In this document: piece by piece, positions 1 to 9,315 of the stretch | Layout: every line of letters begins with the position of its first letter | How positions within the stretch are numbered: position 1 is the first letter of the stretch | Source: Aquimarina aquimarini | Lineage (GTDB): Bacteria > Bacteroidota > Bacteroidia > Flavobacteriales > Flavobacteriaceae | Assembly (NCBI RefSeq): GCF_900299535.1 | Contig: NZ_OMKE01000010.1 | Coordinates: 124,001 to 188,000 of the forward strand | DNA length: 64,000 bases | Reading direction: 5' to 3' | Made by a program: the position numbers and the translations under genes | The notes under the pieces: model-generated | Told to the model about the DNA's origin: nothing | Seen by the model: the letters and a program-made list of their open reading frames with translations, nothing else | The model's database searches: none

Positions 1-689
1 TAATACCCCTCAGAGATACCATATAAATCTATATCTATAACATCTCCCTGAGCAAACTGATCATTGTCATCATCATCATCATTATCATCATCGTCTTCTT
101 TTTCAAAATACCAACTAATTTCATTACCGTTTACGAATTCATCATTAAAATCTTCAAATTCAGCCAATAGATCACCTTTTTCTTTAAATTTAATGAGGTA
201 ATTATTTCCTTCTTCTTTTGGATCATCAAATATTACATTTACCTCTAGAACTTCATCATCAAAGCCATTCTCTGTAGACTGGTTAACTTCTTTGATGTCT
301 GCTACTGGCATTAATGTTTCTTTGGCAGTATAAGTTTCATTATTATAAATAACTTCTAGCGTATAAGATTGATTAACGATAGGAACAAATTCTGTAGTGG
401 TATACTCACCATTATTTTGATCTGTAAAAATAAATTCTGTACCATTGGTATCATTAGTAACTTTTACAGTAGCACCAGAAACATTGGTATTTGTCGTTCT
501 ATCAAAATAAGGAGTCGAGGTACTCAGTTTTATAGTTTGATTATTTCCTGTAGTTCCTTTTTCCCAATCTAATGAGGCTTCAATAGTTAATCTTGCAGGA
601 GCTGTTTGTACCTCTACATCTATTACATCTTCACAAGAAGTAAAAACTACTGCCAATAAGATGATTATAATTTTTATATGGATGTTCAT
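1..689 (-). CDS. DUF4249 family lipoprotein (3' end cut by window edge)
   Basis: Reading from ATG at 689 toward base 1 gives an open frame of 229 codons that leaves the window without a stop. The N-terminus is a lipoprotein signal with lipobox FTSC (Cys19), followed by EDVIDVEVQTAPARLTIEAS, an opening typical of DUF4249 proteins. Immunoglobulin-like beta-strand sequence follows (about residues 30-150). The DUF4249 family in Bacteroidota is usually encoded directly after a TonB-dependent receptor and is assumed to be a periplasmic or surface partner of it; no substrate is known. Here it starts 5 bp after the receptor stop, so the two are surely co-transcribed. An Asp/Asn-rich run near residues 196-209 is odd within the family and looks like an insertion in a loop. 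The family call is from recognition of the N-terminal pattern and context. Confidence 0.8.
   Translation of the reverse strand, partial: MNIHIKIIIILLAVVFTSCEDVIDVEVQTAPARLTIEASLDWEKGTTGNNQTIKLSTSTPYFDRTTNTNVSGATVKVTNDTNGTEFIFTDQNNGEYTTTEFVPIVNQSYTLEVIYNNETYTAKETLMPVADIKEVNQSTENGFDDEVLEVNVIFDDPKEEGNNYLIKFKEKGDLLAEFEDFNDEFVNGNEISWYFEKEDDDDNDDDDDNDQFAQGDVIDIDLYGISEGY
63..102 (-). repeat. GAT-rich microsatellite coding an Asp/Asn tract
   Basis: Imperfect repetition of the triplet GAT/AAT (read on the minus strand) encodes DDDDNDDDDDND inside the DUF4249 protein. Triplet units keep the frame, so unit gain or loss would only change tract length. An acidic tract of this kind could bind divalent cations or simply be a flexible loop; the sequence does not decide. 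Confidence 0.6.
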
Positions 690-694
690 TTTGT

Positions 695-3109
695 TTAAAA
701 TTTAAAATTATACATTACTGAGGGTACTATCCCAAAAATAGCTGTTCTAGTAGCTTCATTAGCTCCTGTTTCGGCATTCTGCCCAAATGATATGGCGGCC
801 GCATTTTTTTGATTATAAACATTATAAATACCAAAAACCCATTCTCCTTTCCATCTTCTATTAGGTTTATTATTGGGTCTGTATGTAGCAGAAATATCAA
901 GTCTGTGATAGGCTGGTAATCTATCAGAGTTTCTGTCAGAATAACTAGCTATTGATAGCCCTTCATATTCATATTGGCCATTAGGATAGGTTACAGGTCT
1001 TCCTGTTTGAAAAACAGCATTGGCACTTAAAGTCCATTTCTTATTTAGTTGGTAAGCACCTGTTAATGAGATATCATGAGTTCTATCATAGGCAGTGTTG
1101 TACCAATCTCCATTATTAATCCCTGGCCCTCCTGCATTGGCATCAACTGTTCTTTGCTCTGATTTTGATAAGGTATATGCAAGCCATCCTGTAAATTTAC
1201 CTTTGTTTTTACGAAATAAGAATTCTAGACCGTAAGCCCTTGATTCACCATTTAAAATTTCGGTTTCTATTGCATTATTTCCGATCAGGTCAGAACCATC
1301 AATATAGTCAATTCGGTTATCTGTCGTTTTGTAGTATGCCTCTAATTCTAATGAATACGTTTTGTCTTTAAAATTTCTAAAATATCCCAACGCATATTGA
1401 TCAGATAATTGAGGTTTTATATATTTTCCACTAGGAGTCCACACATCAAGAGGTGTAACAGAGGTGGTGTTTGATAATAAATGAATGTATTGTGCGGCTC
1501 TAGAGTATCCCATTTTTATTGATGACTTATCATTTAATTGATACGCCAAAGAGGCTCTAGGCTCTATATTTCCAAAATTTTCAATAGATTCACTTTTTTT
1601 GTAGTTGGTTTCACCAATTTCAGTACCTCTTTCATAAATCCCTAAAGTAGGATTGTATACAACGGGCTGATCGTTTCTATAGTTCGCTATAGCTTGACCT
1701 CCTAATCGGCTGAAAGCACTATACCTAACCCCGTATTGTACTGTAAGTTTATCTGTGATTTTGTGTTCTGCATTGGCATATATACCTCCTTCAAAAGCTT
1801 TTTTTCTATCAAGAGCTAGAGGGTTTATTGATGAATTATTAGAGGTTGGCTTTATTCGACCTGGATCAAAATCATAATAGATACCACTTACTCCAAAATC
1901 TAATTTGAATTTATCACTGGCATAATATTTTAGATCGTATTTCACATTGTAATTATTAATTGATGAAACCCATTCAAACTCTTCAATAATAATATCCAGG
2001 TCATAGTCATATTTACTATAGATAAAAGAGGCATTAGAAAATAGTTTATCATTAAAAATATGATTCCATCTCAAATTTCCAGATACATTACCATAACTTG
2101 TACTGAAACTATCTCCAAAGTTAAACGTATCTCTACCATAATATCCTGATAAGTAAAGTTTATTGTTTTCATTCAAGCTATAGTTTGTTTTAAGGTTTAT
2201 GTCATAAAAGCCAGCAGTATTTTTTTCTCCAGATGCTTTTAATAATAAATGAGCATAAGACCCTCTCCCAGCAACAAGAAATGAGCCTTTATCACTAAAT
2301 AATGGCCCTTCTGCAGCTAATCGACTAGAAATAAAACCAATTCCTCCTGTAAGGCCAAACTGTTTATTGTTACCGTCTTTTTGTCGTACATCTAGTACAG
2401 AAGATGTTCTCCCCCCAAAACGAGCTGGGATGCCTCCTTTATATAATTTGATATCCTTAATTGCATCTGCATTAAAAACAGAAAAGAACCCTAATAGGTG
2501 AGAGGTGTTATAGATAATTGCTTCATCTAGTAAAACTAGGTTTTGATCTGCGGCACCACCTCGTACATGAAAACCACTGGTACCTTCTCCATTTTTTGTA
2601 ACACCAGGTAGCATTTGAATAGATTTTATAATATCTACCTCTCCTAATACCACTGGCATTTGTTTTACAGTTTTTATATTAAGTTTAGAAACACTCATTT
2701 CTGGTTTTCTTAGACTTACTCTTTCTGTTTCTTCACTTTTAATTATTACTTCATCTAATTGAGTAGATGACTCAGTAATTTCAAAATCTATTTTTTGATT
2801 TTGATCTAATACTACTTTTTGATTAATATCTGTGTACCCTACATAAGAAACAGTCAAAGTGTAGTCTCCTTTTGGAGCAGAGATAGAATAAAACCCATAT
2901 TCGTTAGTAATTACTCCAATAGAAGTGCCTTTAAAAAAGACAGAAGCTCCAAAAAGTGTTTCCCCGTTTTTTATGTCTGTAATCTTACCACTTATTGTAT
3001 GGTTTTCTTGAGCTATTACACTTGAACTCATTACCAGTAAAGAAAAACAACAGAGGATAAGTAATCGTGTCCTTTCTTTAAGATGTTTACATTTAAAACT
3101 TTGATTCAT
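695..3109 (-). CDS. TonB-dependent outer-membrane receptor with carboxypeptidase-regulatory-like domain
   Basis: An 804-aa outer-membrane receptor expected to import a ligand across the outer membrane using TonB/proton-motive force. It has a signal peptide (about 1-34), a CarboxypepD_reg-like domain (about 38-120, with ITDIKNGETLFGASVFFKGT and a later YVGY strand), a plug domain (about 135-240, including GGAADQNLVLLDEA) and a 22-strand barrel ending in the aromatic C-terminus SVMYNFKF. The next gene (DUF4249) begins 5 bp downstream. There is no SusD homologue nearby, so this is the TonB/DUF4249 type rather than a SusCD pair, and the ligand may be a metal complex, peptide or oligosaccharide. 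The start is the ATG at 3109, which gives a clean n-region before the hydrophobic segment. Confidence 0.92.
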   Translation of the reverse strand: MNQSFKCKHLKERTRLLILCCFSLLVMSSSVIAQENHTISGKITDIKNGETLFGASVFFKGTSIGVITNEYGFYSISAPKGDYTLTVSYVGYTDINQKVVLDQNQKIDFEITESSTQLDEVIIKSEETERVSLRKPEMSVSKLNIKTVKQMPVVLGEVDIIKSIQMLPGVTKNGEGTSGFHVRGGAADQNLVLLDEAIIYNTSHLLGFFSVFNADAIKDIKLYKGGIPARFGGRTSSVLDVRQKDGNNKQFGLTGGIGFISSRLAAEGPLFSDKGSFLVAGRGSYAHLLLKASGEKNTAGFYDINLKTNYSLNENNKLYLSGYYGRDTFNFGDSFSTSYGNVSGNLRWNHIFNDKLFSNASFIYSKYDYDLDIIIEEFEWVSSINNYNVKYDLKYYASDKFKLDFGVSGIYYDFDPGRIKPTSNNSSINPLALDRKKAFEGGIYANAEHKITDKLTVQYGVRYSAFSRLGGQAIANYRNDQPVVYNPTLGIYERGTEIGETNYKKSESIENFGNIEPRASLAYQLNDKSSIKMGYSRAAQYIHLLSNTTSVTPLDVWTPSGKYIKPQLSDQYALGYFRNFKDKTYSLELEAYYKTTDNRIDYIDGSDLIGNNAIETEILNGESRAYGLEFLFRKNKGKFTGWLAYTLSKSEQRTVDANAGGPGINNGDWYNTAYDRTHDISLTGAYQLNKKWTLSANAVFQTGRPVTYPNGQYEYEGLSIASYSDRNSDRLPAYHRLDISATYRPNNKPNRRWKGEWVFGIYNVYNQKNAAAISFGQNAETGANEATRTAIFGIVPSVMYNFKF

Positions 3110-3412
3110 ACGTAATTTGTTTTGACTTTTGATTTTGTTAGTTTTTTGATAGAAAAATGATTACAATTTTATTTGCTTTACTATTGTTAATGACAATTCA
3201 TAAAACTAAAGGTTGCATGTAGATGTAATTATTTTTTAAATAATTGATAGACAGTGTTTTGTTTGTGATTAAGAATAGAGGTGTTATTACGTTCTTGAGT
3301 TAATTCAATTAAAAAAGGTGTAATTTTTATAAATAAAAATTACACCTTTTAGGTATTAAGAATATTTAAAATAAGGGATGTTACTAAAACAAAGTGAGGA
3401 ATAAAATTATGT
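3110..3412. other. Intergenic gap upstream of the TonB receptor
   Basis: Three hundred bases with no credible coding frame. It contains the terminator at 3313-3350 for the minus-strand gene ending at 3413 and, nearer 3110, presumably the promoter of the receptor gene. I could not find a clear TAnnTTTG box there. Confidence 0.7.
3313..3350 (-). terminator. Rho-independent terminator after the beta-helix/lyase-like array
   Basis: A perfect 17-bp inverted repeat (arms 3313-3329 and 3334-3350) with a 4-nt loop. Read on the minus strand it ends in six T's, as an intrinsic terminator should. It separates the surface-protein array from the TonB/DUF4249 pair, so these are different transcription units. 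Confidence 0.88.
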
Positions 3413-4888
3413 TTATCTCACACCAAACAATTCAGATTGATCTTTGCTTATATATGCCCCCATATTTATGGCATTTTCTGTATTATTTCCTAATAACATA
3501 CCTTTGTCTATACCAGTGTTTAAACATGGAGAATCAGGGCTTAATTTTAAACCATTATAAGTGACGTTGGTAAATAAAGGATCAGAAACCATACTATTTT
3601 GATCCTTTTGGGTAAGAGATTGCCAATTTGCAAAATTGATTTGATCCCAATTGCTAGTTGAAGTCCCGTCACCAAAACTAGTACTACCGTAATAGCAGTT
3701 ATAATCAGGTTGGATATATGCTACAAAATTTTCAGCAGAATTGTTAGGAGATTCCTGATAGAAATAGGCTCTTTTCCCTTTTACATAAATAACATTATTA
3801 AATAGGTTATTGGTGTGTGGTTCGATATTATCGGTTATCCATAAAAAAGAAAAGCCAACGGTTCCATTTTCTGTATAGATTGAATTGTTAAAAATATCAA
3901 GGGCTTCAACGGCTAGTGTTCTCATAGTACCAGAGGAAGTAAATTCAAATTCTTGAGCATTATTAAAGAAAACGTTTTGATATATTCTGGAGCGTTCGTT
4001 TTGAGGTCCTTCTGTAAACCCGTGTGCACGAATTGTAGAAAAAACATTATCATGAAATGTGTTATACCGAATATCTATTCCATAATGTTCATATCCTTTT
4101 AGTTGAATAGCAGCTCCGCAATCAAAAATATCATTGTGTTCTATGGTAGAAAATTGTAGATCATAGGTAATAATTCCTGCTTGGTTTACACTATTTAAAC
4201 GATTTTGGTTAAAACCACTCAGTTTATTGTCAGAAATTTTTAAATCTGTTGCATCTTCCAGTCGTATAGCAGAATGGTTATCAATATAGTTCACATCCTC
4301 GCCAGAAATAACACATCCTATAACAGCACATCCTTTTGAAGACCATATAGTACAAGGAGCAGAGTCTGAAGCTCCTTTGTTATCATTTACATTTTCGTTG
4401 GTGTAGATACCTACCCAATAGATATAGTCTTTTTGATAGCACCCAAAGGCAGGCCAACCTGTCCCAGTTTCAGTAGCTCCAGAGCGTATTTCTGTATACT
4501 CAGCACTTATTTTACTTGCTTGATTTTCTGCTACAAAAACAATAGGTGAATCTTTAGTTCCAGCGTTTTTTGGCGTAAAAGCTGGACTGTACCGAGATTG
4601 TGTGCTGGTAGCATCATTTTGACCAATATAAATACCAGCTTTTATTCCGATAGTGTCTCCAGCTTGTGCAAATTCCATAGCTTCATTTAATGTCCAAGGG
4701 TTAGCATCTGATCCATCACCGCCTCCCAAGGCATCAGGTGAAACAGTTTTGTTTCTTTGTTTAAAATTAGGAATAGAAGCAGGAGCTTCATCGTTGGGAA
4801 TAACGATTTCAACTACGGGCTTTTCTATTTCTTCTTTACTACAGGAAATCAGCAATAAAAAACTAACTATAATTAAAAAGTATTTCAT
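3413..4888 (-). CDS. Right-handed parallel beta-helix lipoprotein, polysaccharide-lyase-like
   Basis: A 491-aa lipoprotein (lipobox LISC, Cys16) expected on the outer membrane. After a short linker the sequence enters a right-handed parallel beta-helix: an N-terminal cap with GGGDGSDANPWTLNEAM and an AGDTIGIKAGIY turn (about 55-90), then repeated coils rich in Asn such as ISDNKLSGF, IEHNDIFDCGAAIQLK and IRYNTFHDNVF. This fold is used by polysaccharide lyases (PL6/chondroitinase-B type), pectate lyases and some hydrolases. I cannot assign catalytic residues or substrate. It is the last gene of a minus-strand array and is followed by a strong terminator. Only 22 bp separate it from the upstream jelly-roll gene, so they form a pair, mirrored by the next pair upstream. 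It could be a non-catalytic glycan-binding protein. Confidence 0.75.
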   Translation of the reverse strand: MKYFLIIVSFLLLISCSKEEIEKPVVEIVIPNDEAPASIPNFKQRNKTVSPDALGGGDGSDANPWTLNEAMEFAQAGDTIGIKAGIYIGQNDATSTQSRYSPAFTPKNAGTKDSPIVFVAENQASKISAEYTEIRSGATETGTGWPAFGCYQKDYIYWVGIYTNENVNDNKGASDSAPCTIWSSKGCAVIGCVISGEDVNYIDNHSAIRLEDATDLKISDNKLSGFNQNRLNSVNQAGIITYDLQFSTIEHNDIFDCGAAIQLKGYEHYGIDIRYNTFHDNVFSTIRAHGFTEGPQNERSRIYQNVFFNNAQEFEFTSSGTMRTLAVEALDIFNNSIYTENGTVGFSFLWITDNIEPHTNNLFNNVIYVKGKRAYFYQESPNNSAENFVAYIQPDYNCYYGSTSFGDGTSTSNWDQINFANWQSLTQKDQNSMVSDPLFTNVTYNGLKLSPDSPCLNTGIDKGMLLGNNTENAINMGAYISKDQSELFGVR

Positions 4889-4910
4889 TTTTATTGGCTT
4901 ATTACATTTT

Positions 4911-5747
4911 TTAGTTAATAGTTTCTAATGCCCAATCAGGATGTCCAGTAGACATTTTTATTTCATCTACCCAGAGATGTTGATCTTGAGGAGCAAGACC
5001 ATTCCAATAGGTAAACAGGTAAAATGAATGAAAATAATCACCATCATGTAAAATTGTATTAATTGCTTTTTCTTCATGAATTTTTTGTCCATCATACCAC
5101 CAAATAATTTTAGATGTTCCACCTTCACTAGCAAGAGTTTTATCAAATTTTACATAAACATCAATTTTATGCCATTCATCTTTGGTTAATAAACCAGGAG
5201 TGCCATAATAAAACCATTTGGCTTGATGTTCTCTAAGCATTCTGAATTGTCCTTTGCTTTCTTCTATAGGTAATGATTGTTTTTGATCATCCACAATTTG
5301 TAGGTCAATATATCCATTTGATTTTCCTTCTGCAGTTTCAGAGGCAAAGCGAAGAAATTTTAAGCTTCCATTACCAGGAGTTGCAATTATAAATTCTGAA
5401 GGGATTCTAATTGCCATGCTTAGGTAAAGATGTTGCCCATTTTTTATTTTTTCAGGAAAATTGAGAATACCTCCCCACAAACCAAAGCCTTCTTGCCCTT
5501 TTTTGATGTGTAATTTTGCAGCTCCTGTTCCTTTATATGTGAATTCATTATCATATAAAGAGTGTCCTGCAGCACCATCAAAAGCATCAGGATGACTTTC
5601 TGCTTTTTCTCCTATTTTTCCATTGTCAAAATTCTTTATGATCTCCCAAGGTTCATAATCTAATTTGGGTTGTTCTGGTACACTATCGTCTTTTTTACAT
5701 GCAAAAAAAAGTATTGATAATGTAAGAGTTAAAGCTATTTTTTTCAT
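4911..5747 (-). CDS. Jelly-roll (ConA-like) lipoprotein, polysaccharide-lyase-like, family A copy 1
   Basis: A 278-aa lipoprotein (lipobox FFAC, Cys17). The body is a beta-sandwich pattern: an N-terminal strand with DNGKIGEKAESHPDAFDG, the segment EGFGLWGGILNFPEKIKNG, KFLRF and YIDLQIVDD strands, a WHKIDVYVKFD strand and the closing HSFYLFTYWNGLAPQDQHLW followed by VDEIKM. Concanavalin-A-like folds of this kind occur in several polysaccharide-lyase families (PL7, PL14, PL20, heparin lyase I). I recognise the general type, not the exact family. The gene at 7372-8223 is a paralogue with the same G(F/W)GQWGG, KFLRL and FYLFTYWN signatures. It lies between two beta-helix genes in a compact minus-strand run, 22-26 bp from each. 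Confidence 0.7.
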   Translation of the reverse strand: MKKIALTLTLSILFFACKKDDSVPEQPKLDYEPWEIIKNFDNGKIGEKAESHPDAFDGAAGHSLYDNEFTYKGTGAAKLHIKKGQEGFGLWGGILNFPEKIKNGQHLYLSMAIRIPSEFIIATPGNGSLKFLRFASETAEGKSNGYIDLQIVDDQKQSLPIEESKGQFRMLREHQAKWFYYGTPGLLTKDEWHKIDVYVKFDKTLASEGGTSKIIWWYDGQKIHEEKAINTILHDGDYFHSFYLFTYWNGLAPQDQHLWVDEIKMSTGHPDWALETIN

Positions 5748-5773
5748 TATATTTTTGTTAACTGATTAGATTT

Positions 5774-7357
5774 TTAGTGAACGATAATTAACTGATTTAT
5801 AGCAACATTTTTTTCTGTGATATTGATGATGTATATGCCATCACTTTTGAACACTTCTTTGTCAATGATATGTTTTTTACCTATATCTGTTACTTTATAA
5901 ATAAGTACCCCTTTTAGATCATAAACTTTTATTGTAGTAATATTTGAACTTAAATTATCTATTGTTATTTTTTGATTTAGTGATGGGTTGGGATAGATTA
6001 TATAATTTTCCTTTTCAGAAGTAGTAGGGGGATTAGGTATTTCTACTGGGGTAATTGCTCCATTTGTAATACCAATTACACTGCCATCATTCCCCCTTGG
6101 GTATGCCCCTATATCTTCACCATTTTTACCAGCTCCTATGCATTTACTGTCAGTAGCAAGATGAAAATTCATTTCTGTACTATTGATAAACTTAGGATTC
6201 TGGGAGATAGAGTTATTCTCAAACCCAATAAATGTATTCCAACCAGTAATATCATAGAAATAATTATTGTTACCAGCAAGAAACCACATGCTCTTATCTT
6301 CATTTGGTATCATAAGGCAATTGAATTCAAAATTATAATTGACTGTATTGATAGATGCAATAGCATTCCATCTGTTCATATTTAGTATACGAGCCGCTAT
6401 ATCTGCTCCTGTACCTATATCAGCAGATACGTTAGAATATACAATGTTATTCCAGAAATTAAAATTGGTGGTAAAATGATCATCCCAACCTTGTATAAAT
6501 CCTGTACAATTGTATATAGTATTGTTATAGACATTCAAACCTTCTCTCATATTGTTGTTGGTGCCCAATCCACCAATTATAAAAGCTGTTTTTGAATTGA
6601 TTACTATATTCTCTGTAATAGTAACATTTTTTCCACCATTTTGAAATGGAAAATAAAAGGCAGCCTCAGAGGAATTAACGATAAGGTTTTGTTTGATAAG
6701 CATATCATTAGGGTCGTCTTTTCCTCCTATAGCTTGTTTACATTTATAAAACTCATTATTAGTGATAACCCATCCTTTGGTATCATATAAGCGTAGTGCA
6801 GGAGATAGGTTATCATGAAAGTAGTTGTTTTGAAACACACAATTATTTGAATACCCATTTTCTGTACCCATACATCGAATTACAGCTGTGTTTTCTGAAC
6901 CGTTTTCAGGTGGCATCCCATAAAATTCACAGTTCTGAAATGTACAGTAATTGCTAGCTTCCATATAAATAATACTAGCTCCAACATTTGTAGAAGAAGT
7001 AGTCATTTTTAGTTTTTCAAATACCAAATATTCTTTAAACTGAAGCGTGAAACAAGGCCCTTCACCTCCGTCAATAATAACAATCTCATTTTCATAAGCT
7101 CTGTACGTTATTGGTTTATTAGTAGCTCCAGATTTTGGGATTATTTGTTGATTAAGGGTGTATGTACCTTCTCGAATAAAAACAGTATCTCCAGGTGTTG
7201 TTTGCAAAGCTGCTTTTGCAATGGTAGCATAAGGAGCTACAAATGTACCTGGATTATTGTCAGATCCATTTGTAGCTACATATATGCTTTGCGAATAAAG
7301 AGAGCTAAATGCGGTAATACAAAGTGTAATCAATACTAGAAAAAATGATTTTTTCAT
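5774..7357 (-). CDS. Secreted right-handed beta-helix protein with T9SS type A sorting domain
   Basis: A 527-aa exported protein: signal peptide (about 1-22, ending SLYSQ), then a parallel beta-helix that opens with the recurrent motif YVATNGSDNNPGTFVAPYAT and GDTVFIREGTYTL, through about residue 420. The C-terminal about 75 residues (YIIYPNPSLNQKITIDNLSS onward, with KVYDLKGVLI) form a type A type IX secretion sorting domain, so the protein should be released or anchored on the cell surface through LPS. The beta-helix resembles PL6/chondroitinase-B and other lyase scaffolds. The catalytic type is unknown. It is the beta-helix member of the second beta-helix/jelly-roll pair and the only T9SS cargo of that array; its relative at 3413-4888 uses a lipid anchor instead. 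Confidence 0.82.
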   Translation of the reverse strand: MKKSFFLVLITLCITAFSSLYSQSIYVATNGSDNNPGTFVAPYATIAKAALQTTPGDTVFIREGTYTLNQQIIPKSGATNKPITYRAYENEIVIIDGGEGPCFTLQFKEYLVFEKLKMTTSSTNVGASIIYMEASNYCTFQNCEFYGMPPENGSENTAVIRCMGTENGYSNNCVFQNNYFHDNLSPALRLYDTKGWVITNNEFYKCKQAIGGKDDPNDMLIKQNLIVNSSEAAFYFPFQNGGKNVTITENIVINSKTAFIIGGLGTNNNMREGLNVYNNTIYNCTGFIQGWDDHFTTNFNFWNNIVYSNVSADIGTGADIAARILNMNRWNAIASINTVNYNFEFNCLMIPNEDKSMWFLAGNNNYFYDITGWNTFIGFENNSISQNPKFINSTEMNFHLATDSKCIGAGKNGEDIGAYPRGNDGSVIGITNGAITPVEIPNPPTTSEKENYIIYPNPSLNQKITIDNLSSNITTIKVYDLKGVLIYKVTDIGKKHIIDKEVFKSDGIYIINITEKNVAINQLIIVH

Positions 7358-7371
7358 TACTCTCTATTTTT

Positions 7372-8223
7372 TTAGTTGCCAATAAAAGGATTTCCGTTGA
7401 TATCCTTGTTTATAGGAGGATTATCATGAGTGGTGATAGTAAGATCATCTACATATACATAATTTGTAGGAGGGGTTTCGTTGTTCCAATATGTAAACAA
7501 ATAGAAGTAATCAATCTCTCCATTTTCGTCGGTAATAGTAGGTGCATCGGTTCTATCAAAGATTAACTTTGCATCACGCCAGATTCGCATTCTAGCACTA
7601 CCTCCTTGATCAACACTTTTGTTATCTACAGCTAGATACATTTCGTATGTCTCCCAGGTATCTCGGGGTATTTTATGACCATCATAGGTTTCCCATATAT
7701 TATGGAACTCTTTGATACAACGCAGAACAGTGGTAGTTTGATCAGCTTGGTCTACATATAAATCATTATACCCTGCATTTTCGCCATTTCCAGATTTGTT
7801 ATGTAATCTTAGAAACTTCATGTATGGAGTAGCATTAAATATAAACGATGATGGCCAGTAAACACGTAGTCGCACCCATATTTCTCCTCCTTTTTTGATT
7901 GAAGGGGTAATAGGTATAATTCCTCCCCATTGCCCAAAACCTCCTTGATCTCCTTGATGGATTTCCATTTTTGCAGCATAGTTACCAGAATAACTTTGTT
8001 CATTACTTACAGTGGTTCTTCCTGCTGCATCAAAAGGTTTGAGACTGCTTAAGGAGATTCCATTTTCATAAGTATCAAAGTTGTCATCAAAATAATAGTT
8101 TTCTTCTTTTGGTGGATCAGATGGAGGATCTATCGGGGTTTCTTCTTTATCTGATTCTGAGCATGATGAAATTATTAATGCTACAAGAATAATTTGAACC
8201 AATTGAAGTCTATACGGATTCAT
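7372..8223 (-). CDS. Jelly-roll (ConA-like) lipoprotein, polysaccharide-lyase-like, family A copy 2
   Basis: A 283-aa lipoprotein when started at the ATG at 8223 (MNPYRLQLVQ..., lipobox ISSC, Cys21). The frame could extend to 8256, but that adds a charged leader in front of the signal and is less likely. A Pro/Glu-rich linker is followed by a beta-sandwich with QGGFGQWGGIIPI, MKFLRLHNK, DTWETYEMYLAVDN and FYLFTYWNNETPP before the closing VYVDDLTI. These blocks align by eye with the product of 4911-5747, so the two are paralogues from a duplicated [beta-helix + jelly-roll] module. The likely role is cleavage or binding of a marine glycan at the outer membrane. Enzyme activity is inferred only from fold. 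Confidence 0.7.
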   Translation of the reverse strand: MNPYRLQLVQIILVALIISSCSESDKEETPIDPPSDPPKEENYYFDDNFDTYENGISLSSLKPFDAAGRTTVSNEQSYSGNYAAKMEIHQGDQGGFGQWGGIIPITPSIKKGGEIWVRLRVYWPSSFIFNATPYMKFLRLHNKSGNGENAGYNDLYVDQADQTTTVLRCIKEFHNIWETYDGHKIPRDTWETYEMYLAVDNKSVDQGGSARMRIWRDAKLIFDRTDAPTITDENGEIDYFYLFTYWNNETPPTNYVYVDDLTITTHDNPPINKDINGNPFIGN

Positions 8224-8262
8224 TGTTTTAATATGTTTTATTTTAAAAATAAGCATGTGTGA

Positions 8263-9315
8263 TTATTGTACAGAAGAGGTTATTTTACCTGTAGAGAAAA
8301 CAACATTATCAATATAGAGAATAGTTTCTTCATCAAAACCAGAATTTGACCACCCTAGTAAGTATCCGTATTGAAAATAATTAAAGCCCATTTCTGAATA
8401 ATTAGGCAAATCAGTAACATTTAAATACTGTTGTCCGTTTTTCCATACTTGGATAATACCATCATCATTTGAGGAACTTGCAACTTTTATATGAAAAATG
8501 ACTTCCATCCATTTACCAAGATCATGTTTTTTATCAATCATATAATTTTCAGAGATCGTATGTCCAGCTCTCCAGGCACCATGATCTTTTGCTGGATAGT
8601 ATGATAGACATGAGTTTCCTCTATTTTTGTACCAGTTCTCAAAACTGATACTATTACCAGATTTATCAGAACCATAATCTCCTTGCCAAACCAAAAAGAA
8701 TTTATTGTTATTACCATATCCAAGTCTTTTGGCTACTTTTGAAATAGTGCCATTTCTTTTGTTTTTAAACTCATTACCATCTAGAAAAGTAAGGTAATCT
8801 GGTAACTGGTCTACCATAATGGTGTCTTGGGCAATATGTTTTACAACTCCCCAGTTTTCTTGATTAGGAATGCTATAGCTACCAGTATCATTTTTTACTT
8901 TTATAATAGTATCTCCTACACGTACATCTGGGTCAGAGGATTCTATTTTAAGTTTTACTGGGCAGCGATGATGAAAATTTTGAGGAATATATAGATCGTA
9001 TTTTACCCAAAAGTCACCATAATCACCTCCTAGATGGAAACGCTGTTCTTGCCAGCTATCCTCATTAATAGTATTTGGTCCATAAGTATACTTTAACCCT
9101 TTGGTACTATTAGGCGTATCGGCAATTGTAACATTGTTACTAGACCATTTAAATCCGTTTTCAGAACTGGAGTGATCCCCAGTTTCAAAATCATCTGTAA
9201 AAAAAGGCAGAATAGCGTCTGGGGTTTCATCATTACTTTCATCAGAACTAGAACATGAAACCACTATAAGAATCAACAAAATAGATGAGATTTTGTTTAA
9301 TATATACTTATACAT
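8263..9315 (-). CDS. Jelly-roll lipoprotein, polysaccharide-lyase-like, family B copy 1
   Basis: A 350-aa lipoprotein (lipobox VVSC, Cys21). The body begins with FFTDDFETGDHSSSENGFKW, typical of ConA-like sugar-active proteins, and continues with SWQEQRFHLGG, WVKYDLYIPQNFHHR, NKFFLVWQGDYG, SYYPAKDHGAW, LGKWMEVIFHIKVA and YLLGWSNSGFDEETILYIDN. The last blocks (membrane-distal strand, xWKNG, YIDNV) are usual in PL14/PL20-like and LamG-like proteins. A central segment (about 140-200, SIPNQENWGVVKHIAQDT, DQLPDYLTFLDGNEF) may be an inserted domain. It is clearly paralogous to the next gene upstream (9527-10612), which has the same order of blocks throughout. The specific substrate and catalytic residues are not identified. 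Confidence 0.7.
   Translation of the reverse strand: MYKYILNKISSILLILIVVSCSSSDESNDETPDAILPFFTDDFETGDHSSSENGFKWSSNNVTIADTPNSTKGLKYTYGPNTINEDSWQEQRFHLGGDYGDFWVKYDLYIPQNFHHRCPVKLKIESSDPDVRVGDTIIKVKNDTGSYSIPNQENWGVVKHIAQDTIMVDQLPDYLTFLDGNEFKNKRNGTISKVAKRLGYGNNNKFFLVWQGDYGSDKSGNSISFENWYKNRGNSCLSYYPAKDHGAWRAGHTISENYMIDKKHDLGKWMEVIFHIKVASSSNDDGIIQVWKNGQQYLNVTDLPNYSEMGFNYFQYGYLLGWSNSGFDEETILYIDNVVFSTGKITSSVQ

Noticed and set aside
369..572. 67-codon plus-strand frame
   Set aside because: Lies antisense within the DUF4249 coding sequence, has Cys/Ile-rich composition typical of shadow frames, and no protein-like pattern.
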